Positions 45,616 to 54,457 of a DNA stretch of 64,000 bases are shown one piece after another; position 1 is the stretch's first letter; each line of letters opens with the position of its first letter. The notes below the pieces were generated by a model, which ran no database searches, was not told where the DNA came from, and saw only the letters and a list, made by a program, of their open reading frames with translations. The stretch is from the NCBI RefSeq assembly GCF_030580655.1, contig NZ_JAUQTB010000014.1, forward strand, positions 23,595-87,594, read 5' to 3'. The stretch is from Paenibacillus lacisoli. GTDB taxonomy: Bacteria > Bacillota > Bacilli > Paenibacillales > Paenibacillaceae. Position numbers and translations under genes: made by a program.

Positions 45616-45656
45616 ACAAAAAGGCTGCACGGAATGAAACCGTGCAGCCTTTTTGT
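45616..45656. terminator. Bidirectional terminator
   Basis: AAAAAGGCTGCACGG-AATGAAA-CCGTGCAGCCTTTTT between the convergent HAD and GNAT genes. Confidence 0.93.
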
Positions 45657-45658
45657 AT

Positions 45659-46711
45659 CTATTCATTTCGGATACGGGAATACACTGCCAGATTAATAAA
45701 AGTCCCTTTCTCATACTCATAATCACGGAGCACCCCTTCCAGGCTGAATCCCAGCCTGCTCAGCAGACGGCCTGACGCCAAGTTGGCCGGGTCTACCTTT
45801 GCTTCAATCCGGTGGAGCTGCATCGACTCCCATCCATACCGCAGGATACATTCCAACGCTTCTGTCATCCACCCATCTCCCCAATAATCGGATAACAGAT
45901 CATAGCCCAGCTCTGCTCGGCGGTGGGTATGGTCCCACTCCAGGTATCCGCAGGTCCCGATTACTCGTCCTGTACGACGATCTTCCATCAGCCAGCGGAT
46001 TCCTGTCTGCTTTTCAAAGATGCTGCGATGCCATCCAAGCTCATCCAACGCCTCTTCTAAGGTAGTAAATGAAGATAAGGGCAAGTACTGGACCACTTCC
46101 TCACTTCCATAGAGTGTCAGCATGCTTGCTGCATCCTCATTCTGTCCCATTCGAAGACGCAGCCGGTCGGTATGCAGCTCTGGAAAATCAGCAGTCGGCT
46201 GTTCCGGCTCATGATCGTTCAGCAGCTTGGACATGAAATATTCATCCACATATTCCCCTTCGATCCAGAGAGAGTTCCTCTTCACTCCTTCAATGACAAA
46301 GCCCATCTTTGTATACAATCTAACAGCCCGGGTATTCGGCTTCACCACGGTCAATTCAAGGCGGACCAGCTGCTGCTGCTGGGCCCACTGCTCCATCGCC
46401 GCAAACAAGGCACTTCCGATGCCGCGGGATGTATAGACGGCCTTGATCCCGATGACAAGATAAGCTGAATGCCGGCTGCGGTTGGTGTTACCGCCTACAG
46501 CGAACATATAGCCTGCCAGCTCTCCTTCTTCCTCTGCCACCAGCAGGTTGCTGTTATCCTGCACCAGAAGCTGCTGAATTCTTTTCTCCATCTGTTCCGG
46601 TGTCATTCTCCGTTCTCCCGCTTCATACATCATAAATCCGGACTCTTGCTCAACCTGATTCATCGTCTGAACGAGCGCCGCCGCATCGGCTGTGCCGGCC
46701 TGTCTGATCAT
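45659..46711 (-). CDS. Tandem GNAT acetyltransferase (two fused domains)
   Basis: A 350-residue protein with two complete, different GNAT domains. Residues 1-175: YLVIGIKAVYTSRGIGSALFAAMEQWAQQQQLVRLELTVVKPNTRAVRLYTKMGFVIEGVKR. Residues 180-350: LHTDRLRLRMGQNEDAASM, LGYDLLSDYWGDGWMTEALECILRYGWESMQLHRIEAKVDPANLASGRLLSRLGFSLEGVLRD (RimJ type). Both acetyl-CoA loops look intact. The ATG at 46711 has AGGAG upstream; the frame reaches 46789. Substrates unknown. Confidence 0.88.
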   Translation of the reverse strand: MIRQAGTADAAALVQTMNQVEQESGFMMYEAGERRMTPEQMEKRIQQLLVQDNSNLLVAEEEGELAGYMFAVGGNTNRSRHSAYLVIGIKAVYTSRGIGSALFAAMEQWAQQQQLVRLELTVVKPNTRAVRLYTKMGFVIEGVKRNSLWIEGEYVDEYFMSKLLNDHEPEQPTADFPELHTDRLRLRMGQNEDAASMLTLYGSEEVVQYLPLSSFTTLEEALDELGWHRSIFEKQTGIRWLMEDRRTGRVIGTCGYLEWDHTHRRAELGYDLLSDYWGDGWMTEALECILRYGWESMQLHRIEAKVDPANLASGRLLSRLGFSLEGVLRDYEYEKGTFINLAVYSRIRNE

Positions 46712-46786
46712 ACTCACCACTCCTGTCGGATATCCGTTCCATATATTGTAACATATGTCCGATGAACTCAAATCCCTTTCGGACGT

Positions 46787-46823
46787 CAAAAAGCCGCCAG
46801 CTGGGTTGATAGCGCTGACGGCT
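46787..46823 (-). terminator. Terminator after SleB-like gene
   Basis: On the minus strand AGCCGTCAGC pairs with GCTGGCGGCT (one wobble) and is followed by TTTTT. Confidence 0.75.
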
Positions 46824-46859
46824 GAATCTGAGCGTGTATATGGTATCGAGTGGTTGAGC

Positions 46860-47540
46860 TTAATTCGTAAAAATATGACGCCCCACAGTCACGACGGCCT
46901 GCCGATTTTTACTCCATTCGGAGGTCGCCAGCTGTGGGTTATAATAGAACAGCGATCCGTTCGTCGGATCTGCTCCGTTCAATGCTGCCCGTGCAGCGCG
47001 GTAAGCCTTCCGGTTCGGGGCCAATTGATACTGTCCATCGTCTACAGCCGTGAACTGTCCAGGCTGCAAAATAATTTCCGAGATGGATCTCGGGAACAAG
47101 CCGGATTCCAGACGGTTCAGGACAACAGCGCCTACAGCGATCTGCCCTTCCAGTGATTCTCCGCGTGCTTCCGCGTAGATAATACGGGCCAGATCGTTCA
47201 GCTCCTGCTGGCTCGCCTGATATCTGACTTTGCTGACAGCTGTTTGTGCACTTTCTGAATGGCTGCCGTTCAGCTTCGCCTGGGTTGCGGGACCTGCTAT
47301 ACCATCTATGGCCAAGCCATGGTCCTGCTGGAAGCGGGTGACCGCCCCCGTCGTAATGCTGCCATAATATCCTGTAAATCCGGCTTCAAAATATCCGCGG
47401 GCATGCAGCTCACGCTGAAGCTGAGCGACCTCGTTATTTTTCATTCCGGTCTGAAGTGTCTGTGCTTGTGCCGGTGCCGCAGCAAAGGCAAGACCTGCTG
47501 CACAGGTCAAAGATGCAATTAGAGCGGGTAATTTCTTCAT
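46860..47540 (-). CDS. Secreted SleB-type cell-wall hydrolase
   Basis: A 226-residue secreted protein. A signal peptide (MKKLPALIASLTCAAGLAFAAAPAQAQ) is followed by a peptidoglycan-binding repeat (NNEVAQLQRELHARGYF, GAVTRFQQDHGLAIDGIAGPATQAKL) and a C-terminal Hydrolase_2 domain (LARIIYAEARGESLEGQIAVGAVVLNRL, FTAVDDGQY, LFYYNP). This is the SleB/CwlJ lytic transglycosylase family that degrades spore cortex at germination; the catalytic Glu is in YAEARGE. It is shorter than B. subtilis SleB and no ypeB gene follows. The ATG at 47540 has GGAGG 12 bases upstream; a TTG four codons earlier abuts that site. Confidence 0.85.
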   Translation of the reverse strand: MKKLPALIASLTCAAGLAFAAAPAQAQTLQTGMKNNEVAQLQRELHARGYFEAGFTGYYGSITTGAVTRFQQDHGLAIDGIAGPATQAKLNGSHSESAQTAVSKVRYQASQQELNDLARIIYAEARGESLEGQIAVGAVVLNRLESGLFPRSISEIILQPGQFTAVDDGQYQLAPNRKAYRAARAALNGADPTNGSLFYYNPQLATSEWSKNRQAVVTVGRHIFTN

Positions 47541-47754
47541 GTTTCGAGACAACCTCCACTTTCATTTTCTGTACGGACCCGTTGTCCGTCATACCAATTT
47601 CAGGGGCGTTTATCCGATCGGGAAGCTGCCGCACACGCTCGGGACGGCATCGACGCAATGAATGTCATATCGGATGGTGTAGTGCCTGGCGTCCGTAGTA
47701 GTATAGCACATGCCATAGGGCCGTAAATCCAACCGTTGTCCCAACTTCAGGCAT

Positions 47755-47788
47755 CAAAAAAGGCTCTTTCCGAGGAAAGAGCCCTTCA
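47755..47788 (-). terminator. Terminator after LmrB-like gene
   Basis: On the minus strand AAGGGCTCTTTCC-TC-GGAAAGAGCC followed by TTTTTT. Confidence 0.88.
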
Positions 47789-47814
47789 TATCATTTGAAA
47801 CTAAGCCTTTGGTA

Positions 47815-49293
47815 TCAATGTGGAGCTCGCTGGCCAGCTTCCGCACCGCTTGTTCTTACACGTTTGATGAACAGGGCGAGCACCAGGCCGACAACCGCGA
47901 TAATGACACCGAAAATGAAGGCATGCTGTACCCCCTGCGTCATAGCCAGAGGAGCTTTCGTCAGATCGGCAGGGTTGATCTGATTGTCGATATAATACTG
48001 CTTCGTACCCGAAGACAGGATACTTACCGCAACAGCCGTACCAATCGCACCGGCCACCTGCTGCAGGGTATTCATAATTGCCGTACCGTGCGGGTAGTAT
48101 TCCGGCGGAAGCTGATTCAGACCATTCGTCTGACCCGGCATGAACACCATGGATACACCGATCATCAGGCAGGTGTGGAGGACGATAATCACCGCGACCG
48201 TTGTTGTCAGACTGATGCTGGAGAAGAACCACAGAATGACTCCGATAATGATCAGACCGGGAATAACGAGCCATTTGGGACCGAACTTATCGAACAGGCG
48301 TCCCATAATCGGAGACATAATCCCGTTGATAATGCCGCCTGGCAGCAGCAGCAAGCCTGCCTGGAAGGCGGTTTTGCCCATTCCCTGCTGCAGATACAGC
48401 GGCAGAATCAGCATGGAGGACAGAATAACCATCATGCAGACAAGGACAAGCATCGTACCTACTGTAAACATCGGATAACGGAACGCACGCAGATTCATCA
48501 TCGGCTGCTTCATGGTCAACTGACGAATGGCAAAGGCGATCAAAGCTACAACCCCTACGATCAGGGAAATAATAACGCGTTCGCTGGTCCAGCCTCCTTC
48601 ACCTTCACCTGCACTGCTGAAGCCGAAAACGATCCCGCCAAAGCCAAGCGTAGACAGCAGGATTGACAGCAGGTCAAAGCGCGGGCGCGTCGGCTCCCCG
48701 ATATTCTGCATCGATACAATACCGAAGATCAGACTGATCAGCAAAAACGGGAGTGACAGCCAGAAAATCCAGTGCCAGCTCAGGTTCTGAATCAGAAGTC
48801 CCGCTATGGTTGGGCCCACAGCAGGTGCTACCATGATCACGAGACCGATGACGCCCATAGCGGCGCCGCGTTTCTCCGGCGGGAAAATGACAAGAATCGT
48901 GTTAAACATCAGCGGCAGCAGCAGACCTGTGCCTATCGCCTGAACGACACGCGCGATGAGCAGAAGTTCAAAGTTCGGCGCAATAGCCGCAATAAACGTA
49001 CCGACAATAGAGAAACTTACCGCAGCTATAAACAGCTGGCGGGTCGTAAAGCACTGCAGCAGCATGCCGGATACCGGCACAAGAATACCCAGTGTCAGCA
49101 GATAGGCTGTCGTCAGCCACTGCGCCGTTGCCGGTGTAATATGCAGCAGGTTGATCAGATCACTGAGCGCCACATTAAGTGCCGTCTCACTGAACATACC
49201 GATAAAGCCGCTGAGCAGCAGTGCGATCAGAATCGGCATCGGCCTGAAATTTTTGCCCTCGAGGGGCTTGGTTTGTTGCATGGTTGCTTCCAA
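47815..49293 (-). CDS. lmrB: DHA2-family exporter, LmrB-like
   Basis: A 492-residue 14-helix drug:proton antiporter. FIGMFSETALNVALSDLINLLHITPATAQWLTTAYLLTLGILVPVSGMLLQCFTTRQLF and ARVVQAIGTGLLLPLMFNTILVIFPPEKRGAAMGVIGLVIMVAPAVGPTIAGLL are typical of the LmrB/YhcA subgroup that exports lincomycin-like and other compounds. The start is a TTG at 49293 with GGGAGG eight bases upstream; an ATG four codons on is the alternative. It follows a TetR gene on the same strand and shares its operator-controlled promoter. Confidence 0.85.
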   Translation of the reverse strand: MEATMQQTKPLEGKNFRPMPILIALLLSGFIGMFSETALNVALSDLINLLHITPATAQWLTTAYLLTLGILVPVSGMLLQCFTTRQLFIAAVSFSIVGTFIAAIAPNFELLLIARVVQAIGTGLLLPLMFNTILVIFPPEKRGAAMGVIGLVIMVAPAVGPTIAGLLIQNLSWHWIFWLSLPFLLISLIFGIVSMQNIGEPTRPRFDLLSILLSTLGFGGIVFGFSSAGEGEGGWTSERVIISLIVGVVALIAFAIRQLTMKQPMMNLRAFRYPMFTVGTMLVLVCMMVILSSMLILPLYLQQGMGKTAFQAGLLLLPGGIINGIMSPIMGRLFDKFGPKWLVIPGLIIIGVILWFFSSISLTTTVAVIIVLHTCLMIGVSMVFMPGQTNGLNQLPPEYYPHGTAIMNTLQQVAGAIGTAVAVSILSSGTKQYYIDNQINPADLTKAPLAMTQGVQHAFIFGVIIAVVGLVLALFIKRVRTSGAEAGQRAPH

Positions 49294-49360
49294 GGTTCCA
49301 TCCTCCCAATCATTTATAACTCTCTGTTTGTAGTTGTTCAGCCTATTTGGCTTTGAGTAA

Positions 49361-49948
49361 CTAAGACAACGACGGACAATTCTTTACCAGATACGGGACG
49401 TATTTGATTGCCGTCTCAAGCGGCTTCGGATCCCGGTTGGTCAGTGTGAGAATCAGGGCTCCCTCCAGCATAGCAATGAAGATTGAAGCCGTCTCATCGG
49501 CTCTCTCCGCACTCATTTGTTCTTCGCGCAGATGCTCGGCAATGACGTCCTGCCATTCGGTGAAGGCGCTTTGGCACGCTTTTCTCATAGTGTCACTGAT
49601 ACAGGACGTCTCCGCAGCCATCCAGAAGCTGAATGGCATAAACCCCCTGTATTGTGAGCTGCGTGATTCTTCCACCATCCCCTCAATGAACAGTTGAAGG
49701 CCCTCCACGGTATTGGCGGACTCGCTGACACAGGTTCTGATCTTTTCAATCACGGATTGGCTGGCACAATGTATGCATTCCACCGCCAACTCCTCTTTGC
49801 CGTCAGGAAAATAATAATACAGCGATCCCTTAGGAGAGTGACTTTCCTTGATAATCTGATTCAAACCTGTTCCGTGATATCCCTGGGTGAAGAATAGTTT
49901 GGCCGCCGTCTCCACGATCTGACCCCGTGAATTCGGCTTTTCTGGCAT
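49361..49948 (-). CDS. lmrA: TetR-family repressor, LmrA/YxaF type
   Basis: A 195-residue repressor. HTH: IVETAAKLFFTQGYHGTGLNQIIKESHSPKGSLYYYFPDGKEELAVECI. The C-terminal ligand domain has the LmrA/YxaF style (GFMPFSFWMAAETSCISDTMRKACQSAFTEWQ). GGGAGGAG precedes the ATG. The upstream promoter overlaps a site that matches the LmrA/YxaF operator at 16 of 18 positions as I recall it, so autorepression together with the lmrB-like pump is likely. Confidence 0.88.
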   Translation of the reverse strand: MPEKPNSRGQIVETAAKLFFTQGYHGTGLNQIIKESHSPKGSLYYYFPDGKEELAVECIHCASQSVIEKIRTCVSESANTVEGLQLFIEGMVEESRSSQYRGFMPFSFWMAAETSCISDTMRKACQSAFTEWQDVIAEHLREEQMSAERADETASIFIAMLEGALILTLTNRDPKPLETAIKYVPYLVKNCPSLS

Positions 49949-49965
49949 AGACTCCTCCCTTTCTC

Positions 49966-49983
49966 ATTATAACAACTGGTCTA
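49966..49983 (-). promoter_or_regulatory. LmrA/YxaF-type operator overlapping an extended -10 promoter
   Basis: On the minus strand TAGACCAGTTGTTATAAT. The right end forms TGT-TATAAT, an extended -10 box. The operator consensus recalled for B. subtilis LmrA and YxaF is TAGACCRGTCWYTATAWT. Confidence 0.7.
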
Positions 49984-50052
49984 GATATTTTTATCACAAA
50001 TTTGAAGCGTAAGTCAACTGTTTTCTGAATTAAGGCTGCCATATTTTCACAT

Positions 50053-50080
50053 AAAAAAAGCCGCCGGAAACCAGCGGATT
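50053..50080 (-). terminator. Terminator after UbiA-type gene
   Basis: On the minus strand CCGCTGG-TTT-CCGGCGG followed, after CT, by a T6 run. Confidence 0.7.
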
Positions 50081-50092
50081 CTTATATTCAGC

Positions 50093-51028
50093 TTAATGGA
50101 GCAGGAGTCCCTGAATTCCCATCGCCGCGATCATAATCATGCCGATGCGCAGTGTAGCATCCAAGGATAAGCCCATCAGAGACTGATAGGTCTGCAGGCT
50201 GCGTCCCAATCTCATCGGGCCATACATTCGTCCGTACATCCGCCACACCGGCCAGGCCGCCGCCAAAGCTGCAATGGCATAGATCGGCAGGATCCCCTGC
50301 CATACGCAGAGCGCTATACTGAGGCAGGCTAACCCCAGCAGCATCGGGGAGAGGCGGAATGATTTGCTTTCTCCCCACATGACAACAAGCGTATATTTGC
50401 CGGCCTGCCGGTCGGTTCTCCAATGCAGAAAATGATGATTAAAGAAGGTCAGCGTCGTCAGCAATCCCATCGGCAGAGAGAGCAGCAGCAGCCGGGAATC
50501 AAAATGAGACGTCTGTACATAATATGCGCCCATCACAGGTAAAATGCCAAAAGCGATGACATGAGCAGCTTCGCTGGTTCCTCGGCCCCAATAGCCGAAC
50601 CGTACAGGGGCCCCGACATAGAAATAAGCCAGCCCCACGCCGATCAGACCAAGCCCCAGTGCCCACCAGCCGGCGTAGAAAGCGAGATACACACAGCAAA
50701 GGACAGCAATGCCCAGCATGGACCAGCAAACCGCGGCAAATTGACGCAGGCTCCAGATTCCCTGGGTCAGATAGCCGGAATCAGTGGATAACGATTCTTC
50801 CGAGGCAAATGCGGCAGGATCGACGCCGCTGCGATAATCGACAATATCGTTATACATGGTGGAGAACAAGTGAGCCGCCCCTGACCCGATCAGTGTAATC
50901 AGGAAGGGCAGCACATGGAATTCGCCATCCCAAAGATAAGCCGCCAGCGCGCCCAGCACAATACAGATCAGCATCATGGGGAGAAAATGCATCCGTGATG
51001 CCTGCTTGAATTGCTTCAGCATGTTCAT
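50093..51028 (-). CDS. UbiA-family prenyltransferase (MenA-like)
   Basis: A 311-residue integral membrane prenyltransferase with about nine helices. The first Asp-rich motif is NDIVDYRSGVD (N-D-x2-D-x4-D); the second region reads FNHHFLHWRTDRQAGK, where the canonical D-x2-D is degenerate in the first position. It would attach a prenyl chain to an aromatic acceptor, as MenA does in menaquinone synthesis. Whether it is the housekeeping MenA or a paralogue cannot be told; no other men genes are nearby. AAAGGTGG precedes the ATG. Confidence 0.82.
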   Translation of the reverse strand: MNMLKQFKQASRMHFLPMMLICIVLGALAAYLWDGEFHVLPFLITLIGSGAAHLFSTMYNDIVDYRSGVDPAAFASEESLSTDSGYLTQGIWSLRQFAAVCWSMLGIAVLCCVYLAFYAGWWALGLGLIGVGLAYFYVGAPVRFGYWGRGTSEAAHVIAFGILPVMGAYYVQTSHFDSRLLLLSLPMGLLTTLTFFNHHFLHWRTDRQAGKYTLVVMWGESKSFRLSPMLLGLACLSIALCVWQGILPIYAIAALAAAWPVWRMYGRMYGPMRLGRSLQTYQSLMGLSLDATLRIGMIMIAAMGIQGLLLH

Positions 51029-51196
51029 GGGCTATCCACCTTTCTATGTACAGCATTAATAGTATGCCTAGTTTTTCCTCATAAACAGGATATATACGGA
51101 ATTAAACACAATGCATGCACTTCAACCAGCCCCTGCCGGGACTGTTGTACAATCGGCAGCTTTTCTTCAAGGATGGGCCTCATGTTCCCTGAACTA

Positions 51197-51240
51197 GTAA
51201 AAAGCCTGAGGCTCCCTTGTAAAAGAGGCTCAGGCTTTGC
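51197..51240 (-). terminator. Terminator after galactanase gene
   Basis: On the minus strand AAAGCCTGAG pairs with CTCAGGCTTT across an inner loop, followed by TTTTTAC. Confidence 0.8.
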
Positions 51241-51259
51241 ATTTATTCTGTTCTTTCCG

Positions 51260-52312
51260 TTAATTCAGGAATCCCTCAAGCGCTATCGTCGGTTTGCCGT
51301 CAGCCTGCCAGGCTCCCTTGTTGTAACCGCCATTATAGCCCGGTGCCGCCTCAGGCTCCCAATAGAATACGCCAAGCCCCTTACCGTTCGGGAGACTGCG
51401 TACTTTGTTCTTGATGTCCGAGATGAAGGATTTGGCCGCAGCAGGCTGGCTGTAATCCAATCCAATTTCGGAGATCATAACGCCTTTGCCATACGAAGAT
51501 ATCATATTCTGGGCATTGCTGACTGTCTGGGTCACTTTGGTTGACCAGTCTGAAGCAGTTGGATACAGCGACATGCCTACAATGTCAAATTTGGCTCCAT
51601 TGCTGACCAGACCGCCGATGTTCCACTTGAACACCTCGCTGTCATAGCCGTTGGCGAGGTGAACGATGGTCTGGGTCGAGCTGCTGACTGATTTTACGGC
51701 GTTATGCCCGGTCGTTACAATCTGTGCGTAATTCTTCATGCTAACCGAAGCCTTACCCTCTTCCCACAGCATACCATTATTCGTCTCGTTACCGATCTGC
51801 ACCCAATCCGGGGTTACCCCCTTGATCTTCATCGTGTTTATCACATAAACAGTATGGCTGTAGACCGAATCCAGCAGCTGCTGGAAGGTGAAGCCGCGCC
51901 ATGCGTAAGGCTTGGTCTGCTGACCCGGATCGGCCCAGGAATCGCTGTAATGCAGGGTCAGCATCACACTCATACCCAGGTTTTTGGCACGCTGTGCCAG
52001 CTCAGAAGCCTTCTCTGCATTCAGATAACCATTCTGGTAATCACTCATATTCGGATTCACCCATACACGGATACGGACCGAGTTGATCTGATAATCGTTC
52101 TTCAGAATCTGCAAAAGGTCCCGCTTCACCCCGTTTTTGTCCTTCCAGCTGTAACCTTGGGCTTCCATCCCCGCCATCCAGCTGATGTCCGCTCCTTTGG
52201 CGAATGCAGGTGCAGCTTCTGCTTTCCAGCTGCCGAAGGGAACTATAATCAGCGCAAGCAGAGACAGACTGGCAGCGAGCATGGATATCCACTTCCTTGA
52301 ACCTCGGATCAT
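51260..52312 (-). CDS. Secreted arabinogalactan endo-beta-1,4-galactanase (GH53)
   Basis: A 350-residue extracellular glycoside hydrolase cutting beta-1,4-galactan side chains of pectin. Signal peptide at residues 1-34 (hydrophobic core MLAASLSLLALIIVPFG, cleavage near AEA). GH53 features: FAKGADISWMAGMEAQG, VRIRVWVNP, HYSDSWADPGQQTKPYAW, WVQIGNETNNGMLWEEG (acid/base Glu) and VMISEIGLDYS (nucleophile Glu), then VFYWEPEAAPG. The start ATG 52312 lies 12 bases after AAGGAGG; the frame begins four codons earlier at an ATG that abuts it. A cre box upstream indicates CcpA repression. Confidence 0.93.
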   Translation of the reverse strand: MIRGSRKWISMLAASLSLLALIIVPFGSWKAEAAPAFAKGADISWMAGMEAQGYSWKDKNGVKRDLLQILKNDYQINSVRIRVWVNPNMSDYQNGYLNAEKASELAQRAKNLGMSVMLTLHYSDSWADPGQQTKPYAWRGFTFQQLLDSVYSHTVYVINTMKIKGVTPDWVQIGNETNNGMLWEEGKASVSMKNYAQIVTTGHNAVKSVSSSTQTIVHLANGYDSEVFKWNIGGLVSNGAKFDIVGMSLYPTASDWSTKVTQTVSNAQNMISSYGKGVMISEIGLDYSQPAAAKSFISDIKNKVRSLPNGKGLGVFYWEPEAAPGYNGGYNKGAWQADGKPTIALEGFLN

Positions 52313-52355
52313 ATGATTCAACATCCTCCTTAGAAGAAATTTGAAGCTTTTTTAT

Positions 52356-52369
52356 TGTAAGCGTTTACT
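52356..52369. promoter_or_regulatory. Catabolite-responsive element (cre) for galactanase
   Basis: TGTAAGCGTTTACT agrees with the CcpA consensus TGWAARCGYTWNCA except for the last base, 44 bases upstream of the galactanase start. Confidence 0.8.
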
Positions 52370-52449
52370 TCATAAGGATACAGGATATAATGTTAAGTTT
52401 TCTGCGCTTTTGCCAAGGTTATGTTCCCTCCCCTACAGATGCTCGGCGC

Positions 52450-52483
52450 AAAAAAACCTGAGCGCCCAATGCGCCCAGGTTGC
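52450..52483 (-). terminator. Terminator after sugar-type MFS gene
   Basis: On the minus strand AACCTGGGCGC-ATTG-GGCGCTCAGGTT (one bulge) followed by TTTTTT. Confidence 0.85.
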
Positions 52484-52497
52484 AAGAAACAATTCCA

Positions 52498-53703
52498 CTA
52501 CAATCCGGCCGAGGCCTGCCCCGCCCCAGCCTGGCGGCTCCAATGGCGGTAGCCTGCCATGACACCGAGCAGCAGCACGATAAACCCGGCCGCATAACTG
52601 CCGATTAGCCACAGGGATGCGGCCGGCTCCGCATGGTCCAGCACATAACCCAGCAGTGCGGGGAACAGAGCCCCGCCGAATCCCGCACAGCCTGTGATCA
52701 GGACCGTTACCAGCCGGGCCATGCCCGGCAGCGAGTGATTGGCATAGACCATCGTGATTGAATAAACCCCGGACAGCGTCAGTCCAAGCATCGTCACAAA
52801 AATATAGCCGGCAGCCTCGACATCCAGCAGGAGCAGTGCAGCGACAGCAACCAGCGTCAGCAGCATGCTGCCCATCAGAAAACGGCTGTAATTGATCCGG
52901 CGGATGATCCAGCCTGTGGCCAGACGGCCAATGACCATAGCTACCCAGAAAAGCCCGATACTGATCGAAGCACTGGAAGGCGCTGCATGGAAATACGATA
53001 CGAAAATGGAAGAAAGGAAATTGTTCAGACTCCCCTCAATCCCGCAGTACAGAAAAATCATCAGCAGGAACAGGGTCAGCAGCCATCCCTTGCTTCGCCG
53101 GGACAGCTCTGCCGGCGGTGCTGCTTCGGCCGCATCTGTCCCTTCCGTGATATCTGTCTCTTCCTTCCGATACTGCAGCCTCATCCATACGACAGCGAGT
53201 ACGGCAGCTAGTATCCCTGTAACCCATAAGGAAGATTGCCATGATCCCTGCTTGATGAAGAAGCTCGCAACAAATGGCATAAGCAAGGCTCCCAGACCGA
53301 ATGATACCTCCAGGTAGCTCATGACCACGGCACGGCGGCCAATGAACATCTCCATCATCAGTGAGGCAACCACCACTTCCAGTGAAGAAGCCCCGATACT
53401 GTTCAGCAGATTAATGGCCGTCACCCAGCCGAATGGCGGCAGGGCCAGCATCGCAAACTGGGACAGCGCGATCACGATACAGGCCGCACTGAGCGTCACC
53501 TTTTCTCCGAATTTCTTCAGTATGTATGCCGAGATCGGAACACCTGCCATAAAACCCACTGATCCCGCGAATACGAGCTGACCACCGTCCGTGTAGCTCC
53601 TGTTATAGTGCTCCAGCAGCTGCGGCATGACAGAACCAATCGTTGTAATGACCAACCCTGCCAGTAAATACAAGGCATACGATGCCCAGGTAAACTGTTT
53701 CAT
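52498..53703 (-). CDS. MFS transporter (FHS/sugar-like)
   Basis: A 401-residue 12-helix transporter with a long central loop (residues 185-215, acidic then basic). YALYLLAGLVITTIGSVMPQLLEHYNRSYTDGGQLVFAGSVGFMAGVPISAYILKKFGEK and GCAGFGGALFPALLGYVLDH resemble FucP/FHS-like permeases more than drug pumps. Substrate unknown. GGAGCGGGGAAGGG precedes the ATG. It precedes the galactanase on the same strand with a terminator between, so a sugar-related link is possible but not required. Confidence 0.82.
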   Translation of the reverse strand: MKQFTWASYALYLLAGLVITTIGSVMPQLLEHYNRSYTDGGQLVFAGSVGFMAGVPISAYILKKFGEKVTLSAACIVIALSQFAMLALPPFGWVTAINLLNSIGASSLEVVVASLMMEMFIGRRAVVMSYLEVSFGLGALLMPFVASFFIKQGSWQSSLWVTGILAAVLAVVWMRLQYRKEETDITEGTDAAEAAPPAELSRRSKGWLLTLFLLMIFLYCGIEGSLNNFLSSIFVSYFHAAPSSASISIGLFWVAMVIGRLATGWIIRRINYSRFLMGSMLLTLVAVAALLLLDVEAAGYIFVTMLGLTLSGVYSITMVYANHSLPGMARLVTVLITGCAGFGGALFPALLGYVLDHAEPAASLWLIGSYAAGFIVLLLGVMAGYRHWSRQAGAGQASAGL

Positions 53704-53745
53704 TCCCTTCCCCGCTCCTTATTCAGCATTTAAAACTTGATCGTG

Positions 53746-54429
53746 TTACTCTTGCGGTTGGATCTGTCCGGCCAGACTATCATTCAGCTGCCCGATCAGC
53801 TGTTCAAGAGGCTGATCCAGCATGGACTGCAGACGCAGATCGTAATGCTCGAATGCCAGATTTGCTGTGACCGGATTCGGTACGATAACACAGGACAGAC
53901 CGGCTGCCTTGGCTGCTTTGAGACCATTCAGGGAATCCTCGAAAGCCAGCGCCTCATGCGGTTCTACTCCGAGAGCAGCAACAACCTGGACGTACAGCTC
54001 CGGGTCCGGCTTCACAAGCTCTACATCGTCACTGGTTCTGATTTGTTCAAAATAATCAAGCAGTCCCAGACGCTGCAGGAAGCGCTCAATCCATTCCCGG
54101 TTTGAACTGGTGGCCAATCCGATCTTCAGGCCTTGCTGCCGGGCCGATTCCAGATATTCGCGGACGCCTTCCCGTTCCTGCAGCTCGGCGACTTCAGTCT
54201 TATGTATCTCATAGGCTTTCTGTGCAATTTCGCGATAAATGCCAGGCTGCTCCAGCACGGACTCGATATGATCCTGAAGCGTAGAGCCATGAGTCCCAAT
54301 CCCCTGGCTGAACACGTCCATCCCCAGCTCCATGTTATATTCCAGCAGCACCTGGCTAAAGGCTCTGAACCAGGCTGTCTCCGTATCCAGAATCAGTCCA
54401 TCGAAATCAAAAACAACTGCTTTAATCAT
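53746..54429 (-). CDS. HAD-superfamily phosphatase (beta-phosphoglucomutase-like)
   Basis: A 227-residue HAD IA hydrolase: FDFDGLILDTETAW (motif I with nucleophile Asp), LATSSNREWIERFLQRLGLLDYF (motif II), VKPDPELYVQVVAALGV (motif III Lys) and ALAFEDSLNGLKAAKAAGL (motif IV). It resembles YhcW/PgmB-type enzymes dephosphorylating sugar phosphates or nucleotides. The ATG at 54429 starts just before motif I and has GGGAG about nine bases upstream; the frame opens seven codons earlier. It follows the PAP2 gene on the same strand. Confidence 0.9.
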   Translation of the reverse strand: MIKAVVFDFDGLILDTETAWFRAFSQVLLEYNMELGMDVFSQGIGTHGSTLQDHIESVLEQPGIYREIAQKAYEIHKTEVAELQEREGVREYLESARQQGLKIGLATSSNREWIERFLQRLGLLDYFEQIRTSDDVELVKPDPELYVQVVAALGVEPHEALAFEDSLNGLKAAKAAGLSCVIVPNPVTANLAFEHYDLRLQSMLDQPLEQLIGQLNDSLAGQIQPQE

Positions 54430-54457
54430 ACTCCTAATCTCCCTTTTCATTCTATTT

